Shown piece after piece: positions 28,657 through 37,669 of a stretch of DNA of 64,000 nucleotides. Source of the DNA: an uncultured Bacteroides sp. (lineage in GTDB: Bacteria; Bacteroidota; Bacteroidia; Bacteroidales; Bacteroidaceae); assembly GCF_947632445.1 (NCBI RefSeq), contig NZ_CANRPM010000001.1, positions 86,519 through 150,518 of the forward strand, in the 5' to 3' direction. The notes under the pieces are model-generated. The model was not told the origin of the DNA, did not search any database, and saw nothing but the letters and a program-made list of their open reading frames with translations. The position numbers and the translations under genes are program-made. Positions within the stretch are counted from its first letter, which is position 1, and every line of letters begins with the position of its first letter.

Positions 28657-30312
28657 ATGAAAAATATGCGATATATACTCGGAGGAGCAGCCCTGATAGG
28701 ACTTCCTCTGACCTTGCAAGCACAGGAGCAGACTCAGGATACGGCCTTGGTGCGCACGGTGGTAGTAGAGCAGGAATACAATCCAAATATCATGGACGCT
28801 TCGAAAATCAATGTTCTTCCACAGATAGAAGTACCGGTTATGACCAAGAAAGCAGTGGAATACAACGAGACACCGATGCCGACGGCACAAATCCCCGTAA
28901 CAACCATGCAACCTTATACAGGCATTGAACCCTTGACGAAAGCCAAAGGAGGATATGCACGTCTGGGGTACGGCAATTACAATAATCTCGACTTGCTGGC
29001 CAACTACCTGTTTACCCTTTCAGACGACGATCGGCTGAACCTACATCTCGATATGGACGGAATGAACGGCAAATTGGATATGGACGACTACACAAAGACA
29101 TGGAAGTCACGTTATTATCACACTCGTGCGGGCATAGACTACCGGCACCGTTTTCGTTCACTGGACTTAAATCTAAGCGGCCATTTCGGCTTAAGCAACT
29201 TCAATTTCATGCCCGAATGGAATGCCAATAAACAAAAGTTCGCCTCCGGTGACATACACCTCGGATTCAAGAACCGCAATAAGGATCTTTCGTTGGACTA
29301 TGCCGTCGAGACCAATCTCCTCCTTTACCAGCGCCAATATGACCTTGTTGCTGAAAATACAGGCGAAAGCATGATACGCACCAAAGCCGAGGTATCGGGG
29401 AACATCTCGGACGAACAACTTATCCATATCGCATTCAACATGGATAACGCATTCTACCGGAAAGCCAATTTCGAGGATTGCACCTCCATCGGACTGAACC
29501 CCAGCTATCAGTTCCAAAATGACGACTGGAAACTGAAACTCGGTGCACATATTGACTTTGCTATCGGCTTCGGCAAGGAAGTCCGCATAGCCCCCGATGT
29601 ACAAATACAATACAACTTCTCGGACAGCTACCTGCTTTACGTACAAGGTACAGGAGGCAAGCGGCAGAACGATTTCCGCCAACTGGAAAGTTATAATCCT
29701 TACGGACAGTTTCAAAACCAGCTTGATGCTACCTACGAGCAGCTGAACACCGCCATTGGATTCAAAGCCGGCCCCGTCAATGATTTGTGGTTCCACCTCT
29801 ACGCAGGCTATCAGGATTTAAAAGATGACCTTTTCCTTATCCGTGACTTTTTAATAGGCGGCCCTTTACGAACAAGACTGGACCTCGGACAAGCTGACGC
29901 ACGCAACGTCTATGCAGGCGGTGAGATGACTTACAGCTACAAGCAGCTGTTCGGCTTCAACGTATCGGCTGTCTACCGCAGCTGGAGTACCCCTGACAAG
30001 GGACAAAACGCTTATGGCGAAAGCTGCATTCTCGATTTCAAGCCTGCCTTGGAAGCCAATACCCAAGTCGATGTATCTCCACTTTCGGCGCTCCGTTTCT
30101 CGTTAGGCTACCAACATATCGGACGTAGCGAAGTAGAAGGGAAACGTGCGGATGCCGTCAGCAATCTTTACGTATCTGCCAACTACGATGTCTTTGAAAA
30201 CATGGCCGTCTACGCCCGATTCAACAATTTATTGAACAAAGACTACCAATATTATGAAGGCTGTCCGGCCCAAGGCATTAACTTCTTGGGAGGTGTAAGT
30301 TTTCGTTTTTAG
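28657..30312 (+). CDS. Outer-membrane beta-barrel protein paired with the TPR protein
   Basis: 551 aa. The signal peptide ends near LQAQE. A proline-rich periplasmic segment (VEQEYNPNIMDASKINVLPQ...) takes the place of a full plug. From about residue 100 amphipathic strands continue to the C-terminal aromatic GGVSFRF, typical of outer-membrane insertion. The barrel resembles the C-terminal half of TonB receptors (NNLLNKDYQYYEGCPAQGIN). It is annotated this way in related genomes by similarity; no ligand is evident. Operon with the 1010-aa TPR protein. Confidence 0.8.
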   Translation: MKNMRYILGGAALIGLPLTLQAQEQTQDTALVRTVVVEQEYNPNIMDASKINVLPQIEVPVMTKKAVEYNETPMPTAQIPVTTMQPYTGIEPLTKAKGGYARLGYGNYNNLDLLANYLFTLSDDDRLNLHLDMDGMNGKLDMDDYTKTWKSRYYHTRAGIDYRHRFRSLDLNLSGHFGLSNFNFMPEWNANKQKFASGDIHLGFKNRNKDLSLDYAVETNLLLYQRQYDLVAENTGESMIRTKAEVSGNISDEQLIHIAFNMDNAFYRKANFEDCTSIGLNPSYQFQNDDWKLKLGAHIDFAIGFGKEVRIAPDVQIQYNFSDSYLLYVQGTGGKRQNDFRQLESYNPYGQFQNQLDATYEQLNTAIGFKAGPVNDLWFHLYAGYQDLKDDLFLIRDFLIGGPLRTRLDLGQADARNVYAGGEMTYSYKQLFGFNVSAVYRSWSTPDKGQNAYGESCILDFKPALEANTQVDVSPLSALRFSLGYQHIGRSEVEGKRADAVSNLYVSANYDVFENMAVYARFNNLLNKDYQYYEGCPAQGINFLGGVSFRF

Positions 30313-30354
30313 TTTTTTTCTTTATATTATTAAGGAGGGAAAATTGTTTTTTTC

Positions 30355-30362
30355 TACTTTTG
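30355..30362 (+). promoter_or_regulatory. -7 box of the topA promoter
   Basis: TACTTTTG, 43 bp upstream of the topA ATG, matches TAnnTTTG. Confidence 0.55.
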
Positions 30363-30405
30363 CGGACAAAATCAGTGGGATATATCCGCTACAAAGTAAG
30401 ATTTT

Positions 30406-32748
30406 ATGCAGAAGAATTTAGTCATTGTTGAGTCACCGGCCAAGGCCAAGACCATTGGGAAATTCTTGGGAAAGGATTTTGAAGTCTTGTCCAGCTACGG
30501 GCATATCCGTGACTTACGGAAGAAAGATTTCAGTATAGACGTAAACAACCATTTTGAACCGCAATATGAAATACCGGCGGACAAAAAGAAACTTGTAGCG
30601 CAACTAAAAGAAGAAGCCTCCAAAGCCGAAACGGTATGGCTGGCTTCCGATGAAGACCGCGAAGGAGAAGCCATCGCCTGGCATTTGTATGAAGTACTGA
30701 ACTTGAAACCTGAACGCACACGGCGCATTGTCTTCCACGAAATCACCAAAAACGCAATCTTGCGTGCCATTGAGAACCCGCGACAAATCGACTTGAATCT
30801 GGTGGATGCCCAACAGGCACGACGCATTTTGGACCGTATCGTCGGCTTTGAACTTTCGCCTGTACTATGGCGCAAAGTAAAACCTGCCCTTTCAGCCGGA
30901 CGTGTACAGTCGGTAGCTGTGCGCCTCATCGCTGAACGCGAACGTGAAATCCAGGCTTTCCATAGCGAAGCTGCCTACCGCGTAACAGCAATCTTCCCCG
31001 TACCCGATGCTGACGGTAAGTTAGTAGAAATGAAAGCGGAACTGGAACACCGCTTCAAAACCAAAGAAGAAGCACGTCATTTTCTCGAAATCTGCAAGGA
31101 TGCCACTTTTACCATCCAAGACATTGCTACACGCCCGCTGAAAAAGAGTCCTGCCGCTCCCTTCACCACTTCGACCCTTCAACAGGAAGCGGCCCGCAAA
31201 CTGGGATTCTCTGTGGCACAGACCATGATGATAGCACAGAACCTTTACGAATCGGGACACATCACCTACATGCGTACCGACTCGGTCAACCTCTCTGAAC
31301 TGGCCATCAACGCCGCTCGCGAAACCATCATTGCCAAGATGGGTGAACGCTATCTGCACTCACGACACTTCACAACTAAAACCAAAGGGGCACAGGAAGC
31401 TCACGAAGCTATCCGCCCCACCTACATGAAGAATGTCAAAATAGAGGGCACCGCCCAGGAACGCCGTCTTTACGACCTGATATGGAAACGTACACTGGCC
31501 TCACAAATGGCCGACGCCGAACTGGAAAAGACTACCGTCACTATTGGCCTCAGCAATATCAACGAAACATTTACCGCAGTAGGAGAAGTTGTCAAATTCG
31601 ATGGCTTTCTACGTGTATATCGTGAATCACATGATGATGAAGCCGAAAGCGACGATATCGCAGGACTGCTGCCTCCGCTCACGCAAGGGCAGATACTGGA
31701 CTATAGCACTGTGACCGCTACTGAACGCTTTACCCTCCAACCGCCACGCTACACCGAGGCCAGTCTAGTACGCAAACTTGAGGAGCTGGGCATCGGACGT
31801 CCGTCCACCTACGCCCCTACTATTTCTACTATCCAGCAACGAGAGTATGTAGTGAAAGGCGAAAAACCCGGTAAAGAACGTAAATACGAAGTGCTGACTT
31901 TGGGAAAAGGAAAGAATATAACCGAAAGTACCCGCACAGAACTGACCGGTGCCGAGAAATCCAAACTGCTCCCTACCGACATCGGTATGGTAGTAAACGA
32001 TTTCCTCACGGAGTACTTCCCCGATATCCTTGACTATAACTTCACGGCCACCGTCGAAAAGCAGTTCGATAAAATCGCTGAAGGTGAAACGAAATGGATT
32101 ACCGTACTCGACCGTTTCTATCGCAAGTTCCAACCCTCAGTAGAGAAAACACTTGCTACCAAAAACGAACATAAAGCAGGCGAACGTCTGCTGGGTATGG
32201 ATCCTGCAAGCGGCAAGCCTGTATTTGTAAAAATAGGCCGTTTCGGTCCCGTAGTACAAATAGGCAGTGCCGATGATGGCGAAAAACCGCGCTTCTCCCG
32301 ATTAGAGAAGGGCATGTCCATTGAGACCATTACACTGGACGAGGCATTGAAGCTTTTCCGTTTACCTCGCACACTTGGCGAATACGAAGGAGCTGAAATC
32401 AAAGTAAGTAGTGGCCGCTACGGTCCCTATGCCCAGTGGAAGAGCATGTTCGCTTCCCTATCCAAAGGTACCGACCCGCTGACTATCACATTGGATGAAG
32501 CTGTAGCTCTCATTAAAGAGAAACAAGAAGCTGAAGCCAAACGCCACATCAAGAAGTTCGACGAAGATCCCGAACTTGAAATTATGAACGGCCGTTATGG
32601 CCCTTACATTGCCTATAAGGGGAGCAACTATAAGATACCTGAAGGCATTACACCGGAAGACCTTAACTTACAAGCTTGTATGGATCTAATCAAAATCCAA
32701 AACGACCCCAATAAGCCTAAAACGCGGCGTGTACGGCATCTTTCATAA
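30406..32748 (+). CDS. topA: DNA topoisomerase I (type IA)
   Basis: 780-aa enzyme that relaxes negative supercoils. The TOPRIM domain opens with ESPAKAKTIGKFLG (residues 8-21) and has the acidic DEDREGEAIAWHL (~81). The catalytic tyrosine is in YMRTDSVNLS (Y288). The C-terminus lacks zinc-finger cysteines and instead carries GRFGPV/GRYGPY repeats (~605, ~668, ~730), as in many Bacteroidetes. Full length, own promoter. It is the last conserved gene before the low-GC restriction-modification insertion. Confidence 0.97.
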   Translation: MQKNLVIVESPAKAKTIGKFLGKDFEVLSSYGHIRDLRKKDFSIDVNNHFEPQYEIPADKKKLVAQLKEEASKAETVWLASDEDREGEAIAWHLYEVLNLKPERTRRIVFHEITKNAILRAIENPRQIDLNLVDAQQARRILDRIVGFELSPVLWRKVKPALSAGRVQSVAVRLIAEREREIQAFHSEAAYRVTAIFPVPDADGKLVEMKAELEHRFKTKEEARHFLEICKDATFTIQDIATRPLKKSPAAPFTTSTLQQEAARKLGFSVAQTMMIAQNLYESGHITYMRTDSVNLSELAINAARETIIAKMGERYLHSRHFTTKTKGAQEAHEAIRPTYMKNVKIEGTAQERRLYDLIWKRTLASQMADAELEKTTVTIGLSNINETFTAVGEVVKFDGFLRVYRESHDDEAESDDIAGLLPPLTQGQILDYSTVTATERFTLQPPRYTEASLVRKLEELGIGRPSTYAPTISTIQQREYVVKGEKPGKERKYEVLTLGKGKNITESTRTELTGAEKSKLLPTDIGMVVNDFLTEYFPDILDYNFTATVEKQFDKIAEGETKWITVLDRFYRKFQPSVEKTLATKNEHKAGERLLGMDPASGKPVFVKIGRFGPVVQIGSADDGEKPRFSRLEKGMSIETITLDEALKLFRLPRTLGEYEGAEIKVSSGRYGPYAQWKSMFASLSKGTDPLTITLDEAVALIKEKQEAEAKRHIKKFDEDPELEIMNGRYGPYIAYKGSNYKIPEGITPEDLNLQACMDLIKIQNDPNKPKTRRVRHLS

Positions 32749-32763
32749 CGTATCCGTAAAATA

Positions 32764-32856
32764 ATGCAGCGGTACGTGGACGAGTTCTGTTTCCAGCTCA
32801 ACCACAGGGATGAGGAAGAAGCGTTTAATTGTCTCGTGAATCTTGTAGTGAAATAA
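32764..32856 (+). pseudogene. C-terminal scrap of an IS1595-like transposase
   Basis: A 30-codon frame beginning MQRYVDEFCFQLNHR and ending at TAA 32854-32856. RYxDEFCFxxNxR is the C-terminal pattern of ISXO2/IS1595-type transposases (DDE_Tnp_IS1595). The rest of the transposase is absent. It lies directly between topA and the restriction-modification pair, suggesting that an insertion sequence took part in bringing the cassette here. Confidence 0.5.
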
Positions 32857-32874
32857 CATTAAAAACGTAATAGA

Positions 32875-34055
32875 ATGAATACTAGTAAATTGCGAATAGG
32901 GGGGGGGGAACAAACAACTCCACCAAGCAAAAAAAGGAAAGAACGATGAGTTCTATACCCAGTTGACCGACATTGAAAACGAATTAGTCCATTACAAATC
33001 ATTCTTTCGCGGAAAAACTGTTCTCTGCAATTGTGACGACCCGCGCATTAGCAATTTTTTCAAATATTTCGCCCTCAGTTTTAACATCTTAGGACTGAAA
33101 CGAATCATTACGACCTGTTACAAGAATAATTGTCCCGACCTGTTTAGTCAGAACACTTCGGAGCAAGCAGTTTATCTGATTTACGACGGCAACGACGGAA
33201 AAAGTATGCCCGACTGGGACAAAGTGGACGTAAAGCCCCTGCATGGCGACGGGGATTTCCGCAGTGCCGAATGCATCGAACTATTGGAACAAGCCGATAT
33301 AGTAGTAACCAATCCGCCGTTTTCTTTGTTTCGTGAGTATGTAGCGCAGCTTATAGCCTACGACAAGAAATTTCTGATTATCGGCAATAAAAATGCGATT
33401 ACATACAAGGAAATATTCCCGCTTATAAAGGAAAACCGAATGTGGGTAGGATTCCAACCAATGAGTGTGGACATGTTATTTGATATACCCAAAGAGCAAC
33501 AGGAAGAATTGCTGAAAGATAGTAAAAATGGGAGCAAATATAGAATTGTCAATGGAGTGGTTAAAGGGAGGTCAGCGTCAATTTGGTTTACCAATCTTGA
33601 ACATAGCAAACGCAACGAAGAACTGATACTTTACAAGCGGTATAATCCTGAAGAATATCCAAAGTTCGACAATTACGATGCAATTAACGTTGATAAAGTA
33701 AATGAAATCCCCTGCGATTACTACGGAGTAATGGGTGTGCCGATTACTTTCCTTGACAAGTACAATCCTAAACAATTCGAGATAGTCGAATTTAGGAAAG
33801 GTACGGACGGAAAGGACCTTGTATATAGCACGCGGGGGGGGGGGCAGATTCAGCCTTACTTCAGAATACTCGTCCGTCGATGCCGATAGCTGGACTAATG
33901 AACAATCCGAAAGATACGGCAGTGGGTGGGTTGAGCAAGTACGCAAGAATTCTCATTCGACAACTGCCATAGCTGGAATGATAAAAAGTAATGAAGGAAT
34001 CATTGGAAACAGGATAACTTACGCCCGTGTATTGATTCGCAAAATTCAACACTAA
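32875..34055 (+). CDS. EcoRI-family adenine methyltransferase, split by two poly-G frameshifts (phase-variable)
   Basis: DNA adenine methyltransferase of the EcoRI-methylase type. The catalytic motif IV is TNPPFS in the 32963-33889 frame. The ORF track gives only this middle part, starting at a TTG. From ATG 32875 the frame reads MNTSKLRI into a G10 run; with one G fewer it continues as NKQLHQAKKGKNDEFYTQL straight into TDIENELVHYK, the family N-terminus. In the present state it stops at TGA 32947-32949. At a G11 run (33834-33844) the middle frame goes to a spurious end (IQPYFRILVRRCR); with one G fewer it continues through RFSLTSEYSSVD to RITYARVLIRKIQH, a normal family C-terminus. Both repairs give 392 aa. 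Low GC, with a mobile scrap upstream. Either true phase variation in the off state or homopolymer miscounting. Confidence 0.85.
32899..32908 (+). repeat. Poly-G tract G10 after codon 8 of the methyltransferase
   Basis: Ten consecutive G. The upstream ATG frame and the downstream conserved frame differ by one base here. An in-frame TAG overlaps the start of the tract in the downstream frame, so the conserved N-terminus cannot be reached without a length change. Nine or twelve G would be in frame. Confidence 0.9.
33834..33844 (+). repeat. Poly-G tract G11 near the methyltransferase C-terminus
   Basis: Eleven consecutive G. G10 (or G13) would join the catalytic frame to the 34055-terminating frame; G11 stops at 33889; G12 reads a third frame that stops near 33978. 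Confidence 0.9.
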
Positions 34056-34067
34056 ATCACAAATGAT

Positions 34068-35195
34068 ATGAAAATCGAACTGCACCAAATCTCAATCCGC
34101 GAACTCGTGGAGAGGTACAAAGACAATGATGAAGAGGGCATTGTCGGCTATGGCGGACGTTTGGATATACGTCCGAAATACCAGCGCAATTTCGTTTACG
34201 ACAGAGAGCAGGAAAAAGCCGTTATCGCCACCATACGCAAAGGCTTCCCGCTAAACGTCATGTATTGGGTAAAACGCGAAGACGGCACTTTTGAAGTGCT
34301 TGACGGTCAGCAGCGCATCTTGAGCATCTGCCACTATGTAAATAACGTGTTTGCCGTATATGACGAAAGGCTAAACGGAGAGTTCACATTCGACAATTAT
34401 GCAGACGATATTGAAGAAACCGAAAAATTTCTCGGATATGAACTGATGGTTTATTTCTGCGAGGGCAGTTATACCGAAAAACTCCAATGGTTTCGGACTA
34501 TCAACATCGCAGGATTGAAACTCACTGAACAAGAGTTGCTGAATGCGAACTATGCGAGCGAATGGCTGACCGACGCAAAACGATATTTCAGCAAGCGCGA
34601 TTGTGTCGCAACCAAAATAGGCAGCAAATATGCCAAACCTCGATACGATACGAACAGACAAGGGATGCTCGAACTCGCCTTACTATGGATGCACGACGGA
34701 AACTACAAAGGGTTAGAGAGTTATATGCGCAATATGGCAGCACAAAAAGTGACCAATGCAAAAGAGTTGTGGAACTATTTTCAAAGTGTAATTGATTGGA
34801 TTGAAGCGACGTTCCCGCACTACCGTCGTGAAATGTACGGAATCAATTGGAGCGAGTTATACAACAAATACAAAGACACTCTACTTGATACTGACGCACT
34901 TGAGCGCGAAATCACCACATTGATGGGCGACGACGAAATTACCAACAAAAAAGGCATCTACTACTATGTGCTGACAAGGGACGAAAGAAACCTCAACTTG
35001 CGGGCGTTCCCCGATAGTATCAAACGGGCGGTATATGAACGGCAGCACGGGATTTGCCCGATATGTGGAAAAGAGTACGACATTACTGAAATGGAGGGCG
35101 ACCATATTACCCCGTGGAGCGAGGGCGGAAAGACTGACATGGATAATTGTCAGATGCTATGCCGCAATTGCAATAGACGGAAATCGAACAAATAA
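34068..35195 (+). CDS. DUF262-HNH endonuclease, partner of the methyltransferase
   Basis: 375 aa. Residues ~10-200 are a DUF262/GmrS-like ParB-fold domain: PKYQRNFVYDREQEKAVIA (~37) and the nucleotide-binding DGQQR (~84). The C-terminus is an HNH nuclease with a structural zinc site: CPICGKEYDI, EGDHITPWSEGGKTD and CRNCNRRKS (~330-372). DUF262 domains hydrolyse or sense NTPs in GmrSD, SspE and other defence nucleases. It begins 12 nt after the full-length methyltransferase stop, so the two form a restriction-modification-like unit. Whether it cuts unmodified or modified DNA cannot be told from sequence. Confidence 0.87.
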   Translation: MKIELHQISIRELVERYKDNDEEGIVGYGGRLDIRPKYQRNFVYDREQEKAVIATIRKGFPLNVMYWVKREDGTFEVLDGQQRILSICHYVNNVFAVYDERLNGEFTFDNYADDIEETEKFLGYELMVYFCEGSYTEKLQWFRTINIAGLKLTEQELLNANYASEWLTDAKRYFSKRDCVATKIGSKYAKPRYDTNRQGMLELALLWMHDGNYKGLESYMRNMAAQKVTNAKELWNYFQSVIDWIEATFPHYRREMYGINWSELYNKYKDTLLDTDALEREITTLMGDDEITNKKGIYYYVLTRDERNLNLRAFPDSIKRAVYERQHGICPICGKEYDITEMEGDHITPWSEGGKTDMDNCQMLCRNCNRRKSNK

Positions 35196-35230
35196 CTCTC
35201 ATAATATTTTAAGAAAAGAAATTATATAAA

Positions 35231-35280
35231 AAGAGCCATATCTTTACTCTAATCGAATGTGATATGGCTCTTCCCTTTTT
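35231..35280 (+). terminator. Terminator of the restriction-modification pair
   Basis: AAGAGCCATATC and GATATGGCTCTT form a perfect 12-bp stem (35231-35242/35261-35272) followed by CCCTTTTT. Confidence 0.8.
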
Positions 35281-35373
35281 CTAATGGTTATATATTAACG
35301 GACATCATGCGATAATCTTTTTTTGCAAAATAGAGCATGGTTCAGCACAGGCAAATTAAAAACTGCGTTTTCA

Positions 35374-35405
35374 TTTGCCTATGCGCTTACCTTTCACTAT
35401 TTTTG
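35374..35405 (+). promoter_or_regulatory. Promoter of rpoN (shared module)
   Basis: TTTG (35374-35377) and TATTTTTG (35398-35405) are 20 bp apart, the Bacteroides consensus. The spacer CCTATGCGCTTACCTTTCAC is nearly the same as the parC spacer. Upstream, at 35326-35347, lies a block also present upstream of glyS. Confidence 0.75.
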
Positions 35406-35426
35406 CACTAACATTCAAGAAAAGAT

Positions 35427-36923
35427 ATGGCACAAAACTTCCGACAGATACAGACCCAAGCGCAGCAGCAAGTACAGACGCTCTCGCCCCAACAGATTCT
35501 GGTAGTGAAACTGCTGGAACTTCCCTCCGTAGAGCTGGAAGACCGCGTCCGGGCCGAACTGTTGGAGAACCCCGCCCTTGAAGAAGGACGCGAAGATAGC
35601 CACGAAGAAGAGGATGTACGCACGACCGAAGAATCGACCATCAGCGAAGAGGATGGCGGAAACACCGACTACGACTCACTGAGCGACTATCTCAACGAGG
35701 ACGACATACCCGACTACAAACTACAGGAGAACAACCGCAGCCGCGACGAGCAGGCGGAAGAAATCCCTTTCTCCGATTCTACCTCCTTCTACGAGACTCT
35801 GAAAGAGCAGATGGGCGAACGAAACCTTACCCCCCATCAACGCGAACTGACCGAATACCTCATCGGCTCGCTCGACGACGACGGCCTGCTGCGCAAGTCG
35901 CTGGACAGCATCAGCGATGAACTGGCTATCTACTCAGGCATTCAGGCCACTCCCCAGCAATTGGAAGAGGCTCTCAAGGTGATACAGGACTTCGAACCCG
36001 CCGGACTGGGTGCACGCAACCTGCGCGAATGTCTCCTCATCCAGCTGCACCACAAGCAGGAACAGTTGCCTGCCAAAGCCGACGACAGCTTGCTGCGGTT
36101 GGAAACTGCCATCATCAGCAACTGCTACGAAGAGTTCACTCGTAAGCATTGGGACAAGATACAACAGAAGCTCGGCATCAGTGAAGAAGAACTCGACCGC
36201 GCCGTCAAGGATCTCTGCAAACTCAATCCCCGGCCCGGCGCCTCGTTGGGTGAAGCCGTAGGGAAGAACATGCAGCAGATTATACCGGACTTCATTGTCG
36301 AAACCGAAGATAACGGTACCGTCAACTTCTCGCTGAACAATCCCAATGTGCCCGAACTGCGCATCAGCCGCGACTTCTCGGAAATGGTGGAGGAACATAC
36401 GAAGAACAAGGCTAACCAGTCGAAGGAATCGAAAGAAGCCATGCTTTTCCTGAAGCAGAAGATGGATGCCGCACAGGGTTTCATCGACGCCGTGAAGCAA
36501 CGGCAGAACACGTTGCAGACCACCATGCAGGCCATCATCGACCTTCAACGCCCTTTCTTCGAGGAGGGCGACGAGTCGCTGCTCCGCCCCATGGTCCTGA
36601 AAGATGTGGCCGAGCGAGCCAAGCTGGACATCTCCACCATCTCTCGTGTGAGCAACAGCAAGTACGTGCAGACCAACTATGGCATTTACCCGCTAAAATT
36701 CTTCTTCAGCGACGGCTATACGAAAGGAGACGGCGAAGAAATGTCGGTGCGCGAAATCAAGAAGGTGCTAAAGGAGTGCGTTGACAGCGAGGATAAGAAA
36801 AGCCCCTACACCGATGACGAACTGACCGAGATATTGGCCGCCAAGGGCTACCCGATAGCCCGCCGCACCATAGCCAAGTATCGTCAGCAGTTGAATATCC
36901 CCGTGGCTCGTCTGCGGAAATAG
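35427..36923 (+). CDS. rpoN: RNA polymerase sigma-54 factor
   Basis: 498-aa alternative sigma factor that needs AAA+ enhancer-binding activators. The glutamine-rich activator-interaction region I is at the N-terminus (RQIQTQAQQQVQTLSPQQIL), followed by an acidic region II (~50-120) and the core-binding domain. The HTH and the C-terminal RpoN box ARRTIAKYRQQL (~478-489, consensus ARRTVAKYRE) read the -24 element. Full length. No activator gene is in the window. Confidence 0.96.
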   Translation: MAQNFRQIQTQAQQQVQTLSPQQILVVKLLELPSVELEDRVRAELLENPALEEGREDSHEEEDVRTTEESTISEEDGGNTDYDSLSDYLNEDDIPDYKLQENNRSRDEQAEEIPFSDSTSFYETLKEQMGERNLTPHQRELTEYLIGSLDDDGLLRKSLDSISDELAIYSGIQATPQQLEEALKVIQDFEPAGLGARNLRECLLIQLHHKQEQLPAKADDSLLRLETAIISNCYEEFTRKHWDKIQQKLGISEEELDRAVKDLCKLNPRPGASLGEAVGKNMQQIIPDFIVETEDNGTVNFSLNNPNVPELRISRDFSEMVEEHTKNKANQSKESKEAMLFLKQKMDAAQGFIDAVKQRQNTLQTTMQAIIDLQRPFFEEGDESLLRPMVLKDVAERAKLDISTISRVSNSKYVQTNYGIYPLKFFFSDGYTKGDGEEMSVREIKKVLKECVDSEDKKSPYTDDELTEILAAKGYPIARRTIAKYRQQLNIPVARLRK

Positions 36924-36938
36924 ACATAACGAAGAAAG

Positions 36939-37616
36939 ATGGAAGTAAAACTCATAGAAGAAAAGACCCTTATTCGGATAGCTCGCATGGTATCGGCCAT
37001 CTTTACGCCGTTCTCCATACCTTTTCTGGCTTTCCTGATACTGTTCTTATTCTCATACCTGAGCATCATGCCCATTCAGTACAAACTCATCGTACTGGGC
37101 ATTGTCTACTGCTTTACCATCGTAATCCCCGTTCTGGCTATCTTCATCTTCAAGAAAATCAACGGTTTCAGTGCGCAGGAATTGGGCGAACGCAAGAAAC
37201 GCTATGTTCCCTTTTTCCTTACGATAATCTCCTACGTCTTTTGTCTGTTGATGATGAATCGCCTGAACATCCCATGGTACATGAGCGGCATCATTTTGGC
37301 GACCCTTATCATGATGATTATCTGCATCGTAGTCAACCTGAAATGGAAGCTGAGCGAACACATGGCCGGCGCCGGTGCCGTCATTGGCGGACTGGTGGCG
37401 TTCAGTGCTCTGTTCGGCTATAACCCGGTCTGGTGGATCTGCCTTTTCATCCTGATAGACGGTGTGCTGGGCACGGCACGCATCATTCTGGGGCATCATA
37501 CGTTAGGCGAAGTAATGGGGGGATTTGCCGTGGGCTTCATCTGTTCGCTGATGGTGCTTCATCCCATCGCCAACAGCTTTTACTTCTTTTTCCGCCAACT
37601 GTTGTTCACCTACTAA
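36939..37616 (+). CDS. PAP2-like integral membrane protein
   Basis: 225 aa with about six membrane helices. Motifs KWKLSEHMAGAGAVIGG (~136) and ILGHHTLGEVMGGFAVG (~188) occupy the places of PAP2 phosphatase motifs (SxHMA and H-x3-D-x2-G), the second with E in place of D. Possible undecaprenyl-pyrophosphate or lipid phosphatase, but the incomplete first motif makes catalytic activity uncertain. It starts 15 nt after rpoN and is probably co-transcribed. Confidence 0.7.
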   Translation: MEVKLIEEKTLIRIARMVSAIFTPFSIPFLAFLILFLFSYLSIMPIQYKLIVLGIVYCFTIVIPVLAIFIFKKINGFSAQELGERKKRYVPFFLTIISYVFCLLMMNRLNIPWYMSGIILATLIMMIICIVVNLKWKLSEHMAGAGAVIGGLVAFSALFGYNPVWWICLFILIDGVLGTARIILGHHTLGEVMGGFAVGFICSLMVLHPIANSFYFFFRQLLFTY

Positions 37617-37669
37617 ATGTCAATTATCAGTAATACACTTATATCTTTAACCTTTAAAATTAAAAAATC

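Noticed and set aside
32963-33889. The 308-aa methyltransferase ORF as a complete gene
   Set aside because: It starts at a TTG, lacks the conserved N-terminal block found in frame just upstream, and ends in a non-conserved tail created by the G11 run.
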